Of a stretch of DNA of 34,580 nucleotides, positions 1 to 8,393 are shown one piece after another. The DNA is from Bacilli bacterium (GTDB lineage Bacteria > Bacillota_I > Bacilli_A > RF39 > UBA660): positions 1 to 34,580 of the forward strand of contig JAFUTX010000031.1 in assembly GCA_017484065.1 (NCBI GenBank). The letters run 5' to 3'. The notes beneath the pieces are model-generated. The model was given only the letters and a program-made list of their open reading frames with translations. It was not told the DNA's origin and searched no databases. Each line of letters starts with the position of its first letter. The first letter of the stretch is position 1. The position numbers and the translations under genes were made by a program.

Positions 1-63
1 ATATCATATTTTTAGATTTTTTCAATATTATATATATATTATTCACATTTAAAGCCTTATAAA

Positions 64-123
64 AAGTGCACTTTCTTTTGAAAATACACTTTTCTATACA
101 AATTGCACTTAATTGTGCACTTT
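64..123. repeat. cluster of TGCACTT repeats
   Basis: Three copies of TGCACTT lie at about 67-73, 104-110 and 116-122, with a degenerate TACACTT at 85-91. The first and last contain the palindrome GTGCAC, so AAGTGCA near 64-70 can pair with TGCACTT at 104-110. The cluster runs into the stop codon of the MazF-like gene. It may be a terminator-like structure or a binding-site array; the sequence does not decide which. Confidence 0.5.
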
Positions 124-919
124 AGATTGATTTAACGGATTTATAAATAGTATTATGTTTTTTAATAGTTCCACTTGTTTCTTTTATTTCTTCAAAAGCA
201 TAATACTTCTTTATTATTTTTAATATAGCATCATTATCTATTTTAGTAATAGTTGCTATTTTATTATTTATATAATATGGTTCTCTAATTCTATTAGAAC
301 TAATATTAATTAAGTTTTCTAATCTAGCAGTTCCTAATTTTTCATCTAATAAATCATAGTGAAAATAATAATTATCATCTTTATGTTTTGAAGTAAGTGG
401 TATAGCAGTCCACATTTTTTTATTTGAGGCACTTCTCCATAATATTGCTGGTCTCAACTTTCTTAATTCACTACCAATATTATAACCTAAATCTACCCAA
501 TATATAGCTCCAACTTTTAAGCTAGTATTATCACTATTTTTGTTTATTAGTTCTAGTTTATTTTTACACCACTTATTATATGATATGCCATCTGGATCAT
601 TATTTGTATTATCTTTAACATAGTTTAAGAAACTTATTTTCGATTTTAATAAAATATCATCAAATTCTTTATTTGTTATTTTAATAGGTTTACCTTTAAT
701 ATATACACATTTTTTAATATTAGAACGATTATAATCAGTTATTTCATTTAATACTACATATTTATTAATAGATTTTAAATGAATACTATTTTCTTTTTCT
801 TCATTATAAACAGGTACTCCTACATAATGATTTTGTGATATATCATAAAGTATTAAAATCCATTGTTTATTATCATTTAAATTATATTCATATATTTGTT
901 TCCAATTTATCGTATGCAT
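122..919 (-). CDS. tandem PemK/MazF-like toxin-family protein
   Basis: 265 aa. Residues about 135-245 look like a PemK/MazF endoribonuclease domain: a VGAIYWVDLG opening strand, NIGSELRKLRPAIL with the conserved Arg-Pro (156-157), and IPLTS (173-177). MazF toxins are usually about 110 aa and cut mRNA. The first half (about 19-93) reads like a second, degraded copy of the same barrel, ILILYDISQNHYVGVPVYNE aligning with PAILWRSASNKKMWTAIPLT, and GKPIKITNKEFDDIL with NKIATITKIDNDAIL. It lacks the RP motif, so it may be a structural or inhibitory partner. The start is supported by AAAGGAGGT upstream. No antitoxin gene is visible upstream; what lies beyond position 1 is unknown. The gene follows tRNA-His on the same strand across two hairpins. 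RNase activity is inferred from the family, not shown. Confidence 0.75.
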   Translation of the reverse strand: MHTINWKQIYEYNLNDNKQWILILYDISQNHYVGVPVYNEEKENSIHLKSINKYVVLNEITDYNRSNIKKCVYIKGKPIKITNKEFDDILLKSKISFLNYVKDNTNNDPDGISYNKWCKNKLELINKNSDNTSLKVGAIYWVDLGYNIGSELRKLRPAILWRSASNKKMWTAIPLTSKHKDDNYYFHYDLLDEKLGTARLENLINISSNRIREPYYINNKIATITKIDNDAILKIIKKYYAFEEIKETSGTIKKHNTIYKSVKSI

Positions 920-939
920 AACTATTACCTCCTTTAAAG

Positions 940-970
940 AAAAAAAGAAGTAGCTTTGTACTACTTCTTT
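940..970 (-). terminator. terminator after tRNA-His
   Basis: A 10-bp perfect stem AAAGAAGTAG / CTACTTCTTT with a 7-nt loop (954-960). On the minus strand a T tract (plus-strand As at 940-946) follows directly. It sits between tRNA-His and the ribosome site of the MazF-like gene, so it could also attenuate readthrough into that gene. Confidence 0.8.
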
Positions 971-978
971 AATATATT

Positions 979-993
979 CTCGAAAAGTTCGAG
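979..993. other. small hairpin CTCGAA-AAG-TTCGAG
   Basis: A perfect 6-bp inverted repeat with a 3-nt loop, between the 3' end of tRNA-His and its terminator hairpin. It may be a tRNA 3'-trailer processing or stability element. Function unknown. Confidence 0.4.
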
Positions 994-1006
994 TTAAATT
1001 CTATAA

Positions 1007-1083
1007 TGGGGCGAAATATGGGGATCGAACCCATGCATACCGGAGCCACAATCCGGCGTGTTAACCACTTCACCAATTCCGCC
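1007..1083 (-). tRNA. tRNA-His (anticodon GTG)
   Basis: Folds as a complete cloverleaf on the minus strand. The anticodon stem is CCGGA/TCCGG with loop TTGTGGC, giving anticodon GTG. The T arm contains GGTTCGATCC. The extra 5' G (G-1) opposite C73, the hallmark of tRNA-His, is present and encoded, and CCA is encoded at the 3' end (1007-1009). Confidence 0.97.
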
Positions 1084-1153
1084 ATAAATACATAGATAGT
1101 CTACCAAAAAAATAAAATAAATGCAATACGTTTTTTCAAATTAATAAGAAGTG

Positions 1154-1181
1154 TTGCAAAAAGAATATAAAACTGTATAAT
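1154..1181 (+). promoter_or_regulatory. promoter for the 1212-1649 gene
   Basis: TTGCAA at 1154-1159 and a perfect TATAAT at 1176-1181, separated by 16 nt, about 30 nt before the coding start. Confidence 0.6.
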
Positions 1182-1211
1182 AAATACTCATGAAAGATTT
1201 GAGTGATAAAT

Positions 1212-1649
1212 ATGACTAATGAAGAAAAAAATTGTATAAAAATAGATATTAATGAAATCAAAAGAGATAATATAGAAGAATTATGGCTAATATTTAAATG
1301 CTTTATTAATTGTTATATTTCTTCTGGTTTTAAAATGGGATTAAATAATCAAATAACTAAGGAAACTATAATAGCTTTTAAAGAGTTTTATAATATATTA
1401 AAAAAAGAAAAGTATATTTTAAATTCGTTAATAGAAAACTATAATAATTTAGACTTTGATGAAGTTATCGAATTACTAAATGATTTAGACATATTAAATG
1501 AAAAGACTTTTAATTATTACTATAGTGTTTTTGATAATATTGAAGATGCAACTCTAACTAAAGAAGAATATCGAGCAAAGAGATATAAAAAGGATTTTGA
1601 TACATTAATAGAAACGGATAAGTATGAAAAAAGGTTAAAAAAGTATTAA
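1212..1649 (+). CDS. uncharacterised acidic helical protein
   Basis: About 145 aa; I recognise no family. It is rich in Glu, Lys, Asn and Ile, has no signal peptide or clear membrane segment, and ends in a Lys/Arg-rich stretch (YRAKRYKKDF and KYEKRLKKY). The predicted character is soluble and mostly helical. I chose ATG at 1212 because GAGTGA stands 5 nt before it; an in-frame GTG at 1203 is possible but has a poorer ribosome site. It has its own promoter (TTGCAA/TATAAT) and is followed 74 nt later by the ABC exporter gene on the same strand, with no clear terminator between, so the two may be cotranscribed. Confidence 0.7.
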   Translation: MTNEEKNCIKIDINEIKRDNIEELWLIFKCFINCYISSGFKMGLNNQITKETIIAFKEFYNILKKEKYILNSLIENYNNLDFDEVIELLNDLDILNEKTFNYYYSVFDNIEDATLTKEEYRAKRYKKDFDTLIETDKYEKRLKKY

Positions 1650-1723
1650 ATTAAAAATACAATGACAAATAATGGAAAAAAATATATAATTAATAATATA
1701 ATTACATGAAAGGAATGAATATA

Positions 1724-4420
1724 TTGCTAGAACTTAAAAAAATTACTAAAGAATATAAAACTGAGGGATTTACCCAAAAAGCATTAGATAAAGTAAGTAT
1801 TAATTTTAGAAAGAATGAATTTGCATCTATTTTAGGACCAAGTGGTAGTGGAAAAACAACACTTTTAAATATCATAGGCGGCTTAGATCATTATGATTCT
1901 GGAGATTTAATTATCAATGAAACTAGTACTAAGAAGTATAAAGATAGAGATTGGGATACTTATCGTAATCATCGTGTCGGTTTTGTATTTCAAAGTTATA
2001 ATTTAATAACTCATCAAACTGTACTTGCTAACGTTGAACTTGCTCTAACTTTATCAGGTGTATCTAAAAGTGTTAGAAAGAAAAAAGCTCGTGAAGCATT
2101 AAAAGCAGTTGGATTAGAAAAACATATTCATAAGAAACCAAGTCAATTATCAGGTGGACAAATGCAAAGAGTAGCAATAGCTCGTGCCTTAGTAAATGAT
2201 CCAGAAATATTACTTGCTGATGAACCAACTGGAGCATTAGACAGCAATACATCTAAACAAATAATGGAGATACTTGCTGATGTTGCTAAGGATAGACTTG
2301 TAATTATGGTAACTCATAATCCAGAATTAGCTAATGATTACTCTACAAGAATTATTAAAGTAAAAGATGGAAAAGTATTAGATGATACTAATCCTTATGA
2401 TGGTAGTACCGATACTAAGTTAGATGCTTATGAAACAAAGAATAAAACTAAAAAAACATCAATGAATTTTTTAACTGCATTATCTTTATCATTAAATAAT
2501 TTAATGACTAAAAAAGGACGTACTATATTAACAGCATTTGCAGGTTCCATAGGTATAATAGGTATAGCTTTAATCCTTTCTTTATCTAATGGAGTAAATG
2601 AATATATTACTAATTTACAAAAAGAAACTATGTTATCTTATCCTTTAGTAATAGAAGAAGAATCAATAGATTATAGCAGTTTAATGAATGCTGGAAACAA
2701 TATAAATGAAGATAAAGAAATCAAACATAAAAAAGATGCTATATATACTGATAATAGTTCTATAGAAGTATTTAATACATTTTCAAACAATGTTACTAAA
2801 AATAATTTAACAGAATTTAAGAAATACTTAGATGATAAGAATAGTGAGATAAATAAATATATTGGAGAAAATGGTATAGTATATTCTTATAATACTAAGT
2901 TTGATGTATATAACTTTGATAGTGATGGAAAACTAATTAATAGCGATGGTTCAAACTTTAAAAGAAGTGAAACAAGAGAATACAATTTTAATATGTATAA
3001 TAATAGTATTTTTACTGAATTAATGTCTAAAAGTAATTCTAGTGAATCAGTTAGTGATGCTGTATTAAATGAATACGATGTAGTTTATGGTGATTGGCCG
3101 ACTAAATACGATGAGGTTGTATTAGTCTTAGATAAGAATAACGAATTACCTTTAGCTACTATATATAATCTAGGTTTATTACCTTCAAAAGAATATAAAG
3201 AAATAGTTAATAAAATGGATAATCGTGAAAATATTGAAGTTGAAGAAAAGAAAATTAGTTACGAAGATATAGTTAATACAAAATTTAAATTATTAACTGC
3301 TACTGATTATTACATAAAGAATAAAAAAGGCTTATTTGATTATATTGGAGGTAATGAAGGTAAAGTAGAAGAATTAGTAAAGAATAATTCATTAGAACTT
3401 AAAGTAGTCGGAGTAGTAAGACAAAAAACAACAAGTAAAACTGCTACTATTAATGGAAATGTTGGTTATACTAAAGCTTTAACTGATTGGATAATTAAAC
3501 ATACTGATGAAAGTGATGTAGTAGTTGCACAAGAAAAGAATAAAGATAAGAATGTTATCAATGGTATTAATTTTGCTATTTCTACTGATAAAGATAAATT
3601 AGAAGCTGCTAAAATATATATTTCTAATTTAAGTACTAGTGAAAAAGCAAATCTTAGCAATTTAATTATGGAAAGTATGGCAAATAGTGCTATGAGTAGT
3701 AATATCATGAGTATGAGTGAAGAACAAATAGCAGCAATGTTTGATCAATACTTTAAAAATCCTGATGAAGACTTTTTAATGAATATATATGATAACTATA
3801 TTAATAGTGGTTCATATGAAAATAATATGACTGAATTTGGTAAAGTAAATATCGATTCTCCAAGTAGTATACAAATTTATACTGATAGTTTCGAAAATAA
3901 AGATAAAGTTACTAATGCGATAGATAATTATAATAGTAAGGCAGACGAAAGCGATAAAATATCATATACTGACTTAGTGGGATTACTAATGTCTAGTGTA
4001 ACTAAAATAATTAATACTATATCTTATGTATTAATTGCATTTGTTTCTATTTCATTAGTAGTATCTAGTATTATGATAGCTATTATTACATATATTTCGG
4101 TATTAGAGAGAACTAAAGAAATTGGTATATTAAGAGCAGTAGGGGCAAGTAAAAAAGATGTTACCCATGTATTTAATGCTGAAACATTTATTGAAGGTTT
4201 AGTAGCAGGAGTAATGGGTATCTTAATTACTATACTTCTTAATATTCCTATAAATATATTAATAAAGAAATTAGTTGATATTGATAAAGTAGCATCATTA
4301 CCATTTATGGGTGGTTTAATACTTGTAATAATAAGTGTTATACTTACTGTTATAGCAGGTTTAATTCCATCTAAAATGGCCGCAAAAAAAGACCCAGTTG
4401 AGTCTTTAAGAAGTGAATAA
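1724..4420 (+). CDS. ABC exporter, ATPase fused to FtsX/MacB-type permease
   Basis: One polypeptide holds an N-terminal LolD/MacB-type ATPase and a C-terminal FtsX-like permease. Numbered from ATG 1706, the Walker A GPSGSGKT is at 44-51, the signature LSGGQ at 148-152, Walker B ILLADE at 168-173 and the switch His at 204. One membrane helix follows at about 274-297, then a long extracytoplasmic region (about 300-770) and three helices near the C terminus. This is the MacB layout (one helix, a large external domain, three helices). Such transporters couple ATP use to moving peptides, lipoproteins or antibiotics at the outer membrane face; the substrate here is unknown. I prefer the TTG start at 1724: AAAGGA lies 9 nt upstream and it gives the typical opening MLELKKITKEY. 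ATG 1706 lacks a ribosome site. It ends one base before the convergent pentapeptide gene. Confidence 0.92.
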   Translation: MLELKKITKEYKTEGFTQKALDKVSINFRKNEFASILGPSGSGKTTLLNIIGGLDHYDSGDLIINETSTKKYKDRDWDTYRNHRVGFVFQSYNLITHQTVLANVELALTLSGVSKSVRKKKAREALKAVGLEKHIHKKPSQLSGGQMQRVAIARALVNDPEILLADEPTGALDSNTSKQIMEILADVAKDRLVIMVTHNPELANDYSTRIIKVKDGKVLDDTNPYDGSTDTKLDAYETKNKTKKTSMNFLTALSLSLNNLMTKKGRTILTAFAGSIGIIGIALILSLSNGVNEYITNLQKETMLSYPLVIEEESIDYSSLMNAGNNINEDKEIKHKKDAIYTDNSSIEVFNTFSNNVTKNNLTEFKKYLDDKNSEINKYIGENGIVYSYNTKFDVYNFDSDGKLINSDGSNFKRSETREYNFNMYNNSIFTELMSKSNSSESVSDAVLNEYDVVYGDWPTKYDEVVLVLDKNNELPLATIYNLGLLPSKEYKEIVNKMDNRENIEVEEKKISYEDIVNTKFKLLTATDYYIKNKKGLFDYIGGNEGKVEELVKNNSLELKVVGVVRQKTTSKTATINGNVGYTKALTDWIIKHTDESDVVVAQEKNKDKNVINGINFAISTDKDKLEAAKIYISNLSTSEKANLSNLIMESMANSAMSSNIMSMSEEQIAAMFDQYFKNPDEDFLMNIYDNYINSGSYENNMTEFGKVNIDSPSSIQIYTDSFENKDKVTNAIDNYNSKADESDKISYTDLVGLLMSSVTKIINTISYVLIAFVSISLVVSSIMIAIITYISVLERTKEIGILRAVGASKKDVTHVFNAETFIEGLVAGVMGILITILLNIPINILIKKLVDIDKVASLPFMGGLILVIISVILTVIAGLIPSKMAAKKDPVESLRSE

Positions 4421-5047
4421 TTAATCGTTAAATTTAACACCAAGCATTTCTACTAAATCATAAGATTGGAATCGATCAATTATTATTCCTTTAACAGAGT
4501 AGTAATCTAACATAATATTGTCAATCTTTGAATTAGCAAAGTTAACGTTATTTAAATTAGTATTTAATATTTCACTTTTAGTTAAATCTACATTGTTCAA
4601 GTGTAGATTTTTTATTTTTGTTTCATTAAATGTCATTTCACTAAAATTAGATTCATTAATAATCATATTATTTATTTTAGCATCGCTAAAGTTTATATAC
4701 TTTGCCATACAATTATCGAATTCTACATCTTTTAGACTAGCACCAATAAAAGATGTACCAATTAAACGACAATTTTTAAATATAACTCTTTCTACTAATT
4801 TATAATTAAAGTTCTTATTAGATATATCACATTTTTCAAAGCAAACATCTCTTAAATCAACATCTTTTATATTTATATTATTAAAACTAATATTTTTAAA
4901 TATACAACTATCAATAGTAATATCTATTAATTCAATATTTTTATTTGTATTATTAGTGAATATACTATTACTAAAATCGTTATCTAGATAAGCTTGTTCT
5001 AATGTGTTATCAAAAGTATGCTTAAGTTTAGGTTCATTAAGTTTCAT
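4421..5047 (-). CDS. pentapeptide-repeat protein
   Basis: 208 aa. Most of the length (about 25-180) shows the five-residue periodicity of pentapeptide repeats with central Leu/Phe/Ile, for example DVDLRDVCFEKCDISNKNF, GTSFIGASLKDVEFDNC and LTKSEILNTNLNNVNFANS. Such repeats build a right-handed square beta helix. Some members (Qnr, MfpA, McbG) mimic DNA and protect gyrase, but nothing here proves that role. There is no signal peptide, so it should be cytoplasmic. GGTGAT precedes the ATG. It is convergent with the ABC exporter: the stop codons are adjacent with no intergenic base. It lies downstream of the DUF308 gene on the same strand, across that gene's terminator. Confidence 0.85.
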   Translation of the reverse strand: MKLNEPKLKHTFDNTLEQAYLDNDFSNSIFTNNTNKNIELIDITIDSCIFKNISFNNINIKDVDLRDVCFEKCDISNKNFNYKLVERVIFKNCRLIGTSFIGASLKDVEFDNCMAKYINFSDAKINNMIINESNFSEMTFNETKIKNLHLNNVDLTKSEILNTNLNNVNFANSKIDNIMLDYYSVKGIIIDRFQSYDLVEMLGVKFND

Positions 5048-5072
5048 TCTATCACCATCAACATATTAACAT

Positions 5073-5100
5073 AAAAAAATGACTTATTAAATAAGCCATT
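5073..5100 (-). terminator. terminator of the DUF308 gene
   Basis: Read on the minus strand: stem AATGGCTTATT / AATAAGTCATT with one G-U pair and a 2-nt loop, then a run of Ts. The stem includes the last bases of the DUF308 stop codon. On the plus strand the G-U becomes an A-C mismatch, so the signal favours the minus strand. Confidence 0.75.
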
Positions 5101-5623
5101 AATTATTCTTACTTATAACAATTTGATTATATATTCCCAAAACACTATATATCATTAACATAATACCGATGAATTTAACAAAGAAATCAGGAACTATAAA
5201 TTTACCAAATATACATAATACACCAATAATTATTTCTACTACTGAAATTATAATATTTTTAGTTAATTTAATACCTAAACTTTTTTGAACATTCATAGTT
5301 TCTTGTAGCTTTAATAAACTTGTTAAAACTACATATATACCAATAATAAATGATATTAATTCTTTTAAAAAGTCAGTTTTAAATACTAAAATTCCACCTA
5401 GTACGATAGTGATAATCCCAAATATTAATTTTAAATTATCATTTAAAGTTTTAATATCCTTTCTTATATAATCAATTAATATTGCTAATCCATATATAAT
5501 AGTAATACATCCAAATACTATAGAAACTATATTTGTTACATTTTCCGCCCATATAACTAATGATAATCCAAAGATAAATAATGCTATTAATATTAGTAAT
5601 GAACTAATTATATTTTTCTTCAT
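5099..5623 (-). CDS. DUF308/HdeD-like membrane protein
   Basis: 174 aa, almost entirely hydrophobic, with about six membrane helices in three hairpin pairs: near 5-25 and 31-50, then 62-82 and 88-107, then 123-140 and 146-167. The repeated pattern (LVIWAENVTNIVSIVFGCITIIYGLAIL and LKLIFGIITIVLGGILVF) is that of the HdeD/DUF308 family. HdeD in E. coli is linked to acid resistance; the role of Gram-positive members is not established. AAGGAGG lies a few bases before the ATG. It is transcribed alone with its own terminator, and is divergent from the downstream DUF6020-like gene. Confidence 0.75.
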   Translation of the reverse strand: MKKNIISSLLILIALFIFGLSLVIWAENVTNIVSIVFGCITIIYGLAILIDYIRKDIKTLNDNLKLIFGIITIVLGGILVFKTDFLKELISFIIGIYVVLTSLLKLQETMNVQKSLGIKLTKNIIISVVEIIIGVLCIFGKFIVPDFFVKFIGIMLMIYSVLGIYNQIVISKNN

Positions 5624-5701
5624 AATGTCCTCCTTAATTCTTAATAGAATTATATAATAAATTATTATTTTTTACAATGCTATTAATTTAACTATAAAGT
5701 A

Positions 5702-5730
5702 TTGATAAACATAAAATGGTTATTTATAAT
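5702..5730 (+). promoter_or_regulatory. promoter for the DUF6020-like gene
   Basis: TTGATA at 5702-5707, a 17-nt spacer and TATAAT at 5725-5730, 38 nt before the ATG. Confidence 0.7.
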
Positions 5731-5768
5731 ATGATATAAGATATCAAAGTAGTGAAAGGATACTTCAA

Positions 5769-7358
5769 ATGAAAAAATTGCTTTTAGAACTTAAAAATAA
5801 TAAAATAATTAAACTAGTTTTTTCTTTAGTTTTTTCAATTATGATAATTATCGATAAAAACATAGTATATAATGGAAATATCTTCTCTAAAATAGATGAA
5901 TTATATATTATTAATTTTAAAGTATTTGATTATATACTCATAGTTTTATTATTTATCATTATTTATATTTTATTATCTCTCTTAATAATGCTTTTAGATA
6001 AATGTAACATTAATGTTGATAATAAAAAAGTTAATAAAAAATTTTATATAATTGTATTTATTTTATTATTTTTAAACTGGTTACCATACGTCTTATCTTA
6101 TTTTCCATTTGGTATTTATGCAGATACTGAATACCAAATAGAGCAAGCTATATCACATCACTTGAATAATAGACATCCTATTTTTAACACTATGATTATT
6201 ACTCTGTTTGTTGACATTGGTAAGTGTTTCGACAGTTTAAAAATAGGATTACAACTATATTCTATTTTCCAATTATTATTATCATTAAGTATAATCACAT
6301 ATTTTATTGGTTGGTTAAAGAGAAGAAATGTACCAAATATTTATCTTATATTAACTATATTGTTTTATATGTTTTTTCCTCTTATACCTTTGTATGTTGT
6401 ATCTTTTTGGAAAGATACGTTGTTCTCATTATTTCTTCTACTTTATGTTTTAAACATATATGATGTAGTATTAACAGATGGTAAATTTATTTGTAATTTT
6501 AAAGGAATTATTATCCATTCTTTATTGATATTTTTAGTAGCTTTTTCAAGAAACAATGGAATATATATAGTTATTGTTACTAGTATTTTTTTGATAAAAA
6601 GATATTTTAATATTAAATTCTTTAAAAAAATAATTTTGTTTTTACTAGTATGTATAGTATTAATTCAAATCCCAATTTTTAATTATTTAAATATTAATAC
6701 AGCTTTTGTAGAAAATCTAGGAGTTCCTATTCAACAAATATGTTATGTAGTATCAAGTAATGGGAAAATGAATACTAATGATAAAGAGTTTATTGATAAA
6801 TTGATGCCAATTAATGATATAAAGGAAACTTATACACCTGCATTAGTTGATTCAATTAAATTTAGTTCGGGTTTTAATGAAGAGTTTTTAAATAATAATA
6901 AAATAGAATTCTTTAAAGTATGGTTTAGTTTATTAAAGCAAAATCCTAAAAAATATATAGAAGCATACTTATTAAATACAATAGGATTTTATGACATTTT
7001 TAAATCAAGTGATGTTGCATACACAAATACAACTAATTGGTATGATGTTGAAGAAAAACTCGGAATAAAACAAGATGATTATATTAATAAATTCTTTGGT
7101 AAGTCAATTAGAAAGTATTTAGAACCCAAAAAGCATTATAGTAGTGCTATATTTGTATGGCTACTGATTTTATCATTTATAATATGTATTATTAAGAAGA
7201 ATAATTATTTACAGTTGATACCGTTATTAGTAACAGTAGCTACTTTATTTTTAGCAGTACCATTAGCTTTTTCTTTTAGATATTTATATATTTTAACATT
7301 AGCATTACCACTATTATTAATAAGTCCATGTTTAACTGTTAAAAGAAAAAAATATTAA
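5769..7358 (+). CDS. polytopic membrane protein, DUF6020-like (possible GT-C glycosyltransferase)
   Basis: 529 aa with about ten to twelve membrane helices. After the first helices comes LNWLPYVLSYFPFGIYADTE (about 100-120). A Trp-Pro motif followed by an Asp-containing external loop resembles the catalytic loop of GT-C glycosyltransferases and of the DUF6020 family. A further motif is NRHPIF (about 133-138). A soluble segment at about 310-440 lies outside the membrane, then three helices and a basic tail. If the GT-C reading is right, it would move a sugar from a lipid carrier at the outer face, for wall polymers or surface glycans. GAAAGGA stands 9 nt before the ATG and a good promoter precedes it. 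The assignment rests on motif likeness only. Confidence 0.65.
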   Translation: MKKLLLELKNNKIIKLVFSLVFSIMIIIDKNIVYNGNIFSKIDELYIINFKVFDYILIVLLFIIIYILLSLLIMLLDKCNINVDNKKVNKKFYIIVFILLFLNWLPYVLSYFPFGIYADTEYQIEQAISHHLNNRHPIFNTMIITLFVDIGKCFDSLKIGLQLYSIFQLLLSLSIITYFIGWLKRRNVPNIYLILTILFYMFFPLIPLYVVSFWKDTLFSLFLLLYVLNIYDVVLTDGKFICNFKGIIIHSLLIFLVAFSRNNGIYIVIVTSIFLIKRYFNIKFFKKIILFLLVCIVLIQIPIFNYLNINTAFVENLGVPIQQICYVVSSNGKMNTNDKEFIDKLMPINDIKETYTPALVDSIKFSSGFNEEFLNNNKIEFFKVWFSLLKQNPKKYIEAYLLNTIGFYDIFKSSDVAYTNTTNWYDVEEKLGIKQDDYINKFFGKSIRKYLEPKKHYSSAIFVWLLILSFIICIIKKNNYLQLIPLLVTVATLFLAVPLAFSFRYLYILTLALPLLLISPCLTVKRKKY

Positions 7359-7418
7359 TTTACTTTAGTTAGTTTATATGTTATATTTAACACATAATAG
7401 AGAAAGAGGTATAGAAAA

Positions 7419-8321
7419 GTGGAAAAGAAAAATGGTAAAGGACTAATTATATTAGTAGCAATTATATGTTGTGTAATATGTTTAGTCGGAGGTTATAGTT
7501 TAGGTAAAGGTATATTTACTAACAAAGAAGAAACTAATAATAATGAAGCAAATAAAAATAGTGATAATAAAGTAAATACTGAAGAAGAAGTTGAATTAAC
7601 TGATGTTTATATTAAGAAAGATATAAGTAAAAAAGCTAGTATATTGCTTAGTGTTGGATTTACAGATGAAGACAAAGATATAATCACTATTGGATATGGT
7701 GCAGATCAATTTTTGAATTATAGTGACAAATATAAAATGGCTATTGTACTTCATTACAATTATTATAATACATCAAATTTTAGAAAAATGTATTATTCTG
7801 ATGTAAATGAATTAGATGAAAAATTAAAACAATCTTTGCTTGAATATGGAAATGGTAATATAGATGAATTTTTAAGAGAAGATTATGGTATTAGAATTGC
7901 TGAAGCTGATAAAATAAGAAATAGCTATGAGGATATATTTGGAGAAAAAACTCCAACTATTACTGATGAAGTTGCTATTGTTTGTCCTTGGTTCAATTAT
8001 GATAGTAAAAGTGATACTTATATATCAAATAGTAATTGTGGTGATGCTCCTAATACGAATTATATCTATTATAAACATAAATATACAACTAAATTAGATA
8101 ATGCATATGTTTATGTAAATGTTGCTAGTATGGATCGCGATGATAATGTATACAAAGGATTAGAACAAAATACAAATAATTATCTATATAAAATAAAAAG
8201 TACATTCAGTTTAGAACAAGAAGTTAAAACTAACTATGAAAAATATGCTAAATATCGTTTAGTATTTGAAAAAGATAGTAATGGTATTTATCATTATAAA
8301 TCTACTGAAAAATTAGATTAA
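7419..8321 (+). CDS. membrane-anchored extracytoplasmic protein of unknown function
   Basis: 300 aa starting at GTG, with GAAAGAGGT upstream. Residues 8-29 form a membrane helix (GLIILVAIICCVICLVGGYS). A low-complexity Asn/Glu/Lys linker (about 36-58) follows and then a globular outer domain. The Cys residues in the helix do not form a convincing lipobox. The outer domain is rich in Tyr, Asp and Asn and has a Cys pair (VCPW and SNCGDA, about 190-208) that could form a disulfide. I recognise no family. It lies 60 nt downstream of the DUF6020-like gene and ends in a strong terminator, so the two may share a transcript. Confidence 0.75.
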   Translation: MEKKNGKGLIILVAIICCVICLVGGYSLGKGIFTNKEETNNNEANKNSDNKVNTEEEVELTDVYIKKDISKKASILLSVGFTDEDKDIITIGYGADQFLNYSDKYKMAIVLHYNYYNTSNFRKMYYSDVNELDEKLKQSLLEYGNGNIDEFLREDYGIRIAEADKIRNSYEDIFGEKTPTITDEVAIVCPWFNYDSKSDTYISNSNCGDAPNTNYIYYKHKYTTKLDNAYVYVNVASMDRDDNVYKGLEQNTNNYLYKIKSTFSLEQEVKTNYEKYAKYRLVFEKDSNGIYHYKSTEKLD

Positions 8322-8327
8322 TTAATG

Positions 8328-8366
8328 AATTATATATTGTTAACATGCAATATATAATTTTTTTTT
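8328..8366 (+). terminator. rho-independent terminator
   Basis: A perfect 12-bp stem AATTATATATTG / CAATATATAATT with an 8-nt loop, followed by an unbroken T run to 8366. Confidence 0.88.
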
Positions 8367-8393
8367 GTGCATAATAGATATGAGGTATGTATT

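Noticed and set aside
3466-4443. Reverse-strand open frames inside the ABC exporter gene
   Set aside because: They run antisense to a gene with clear ATPase and permease motifs and have no ribosome site or recognisable domain.
8367-8393. GTG start for the LigD-like protein
   Set aside because: It lies at the end of the upstream terminator's T run and lacks a ribosome site; ATG 8394 has GAGGT at a good distance and the family-typical opening.
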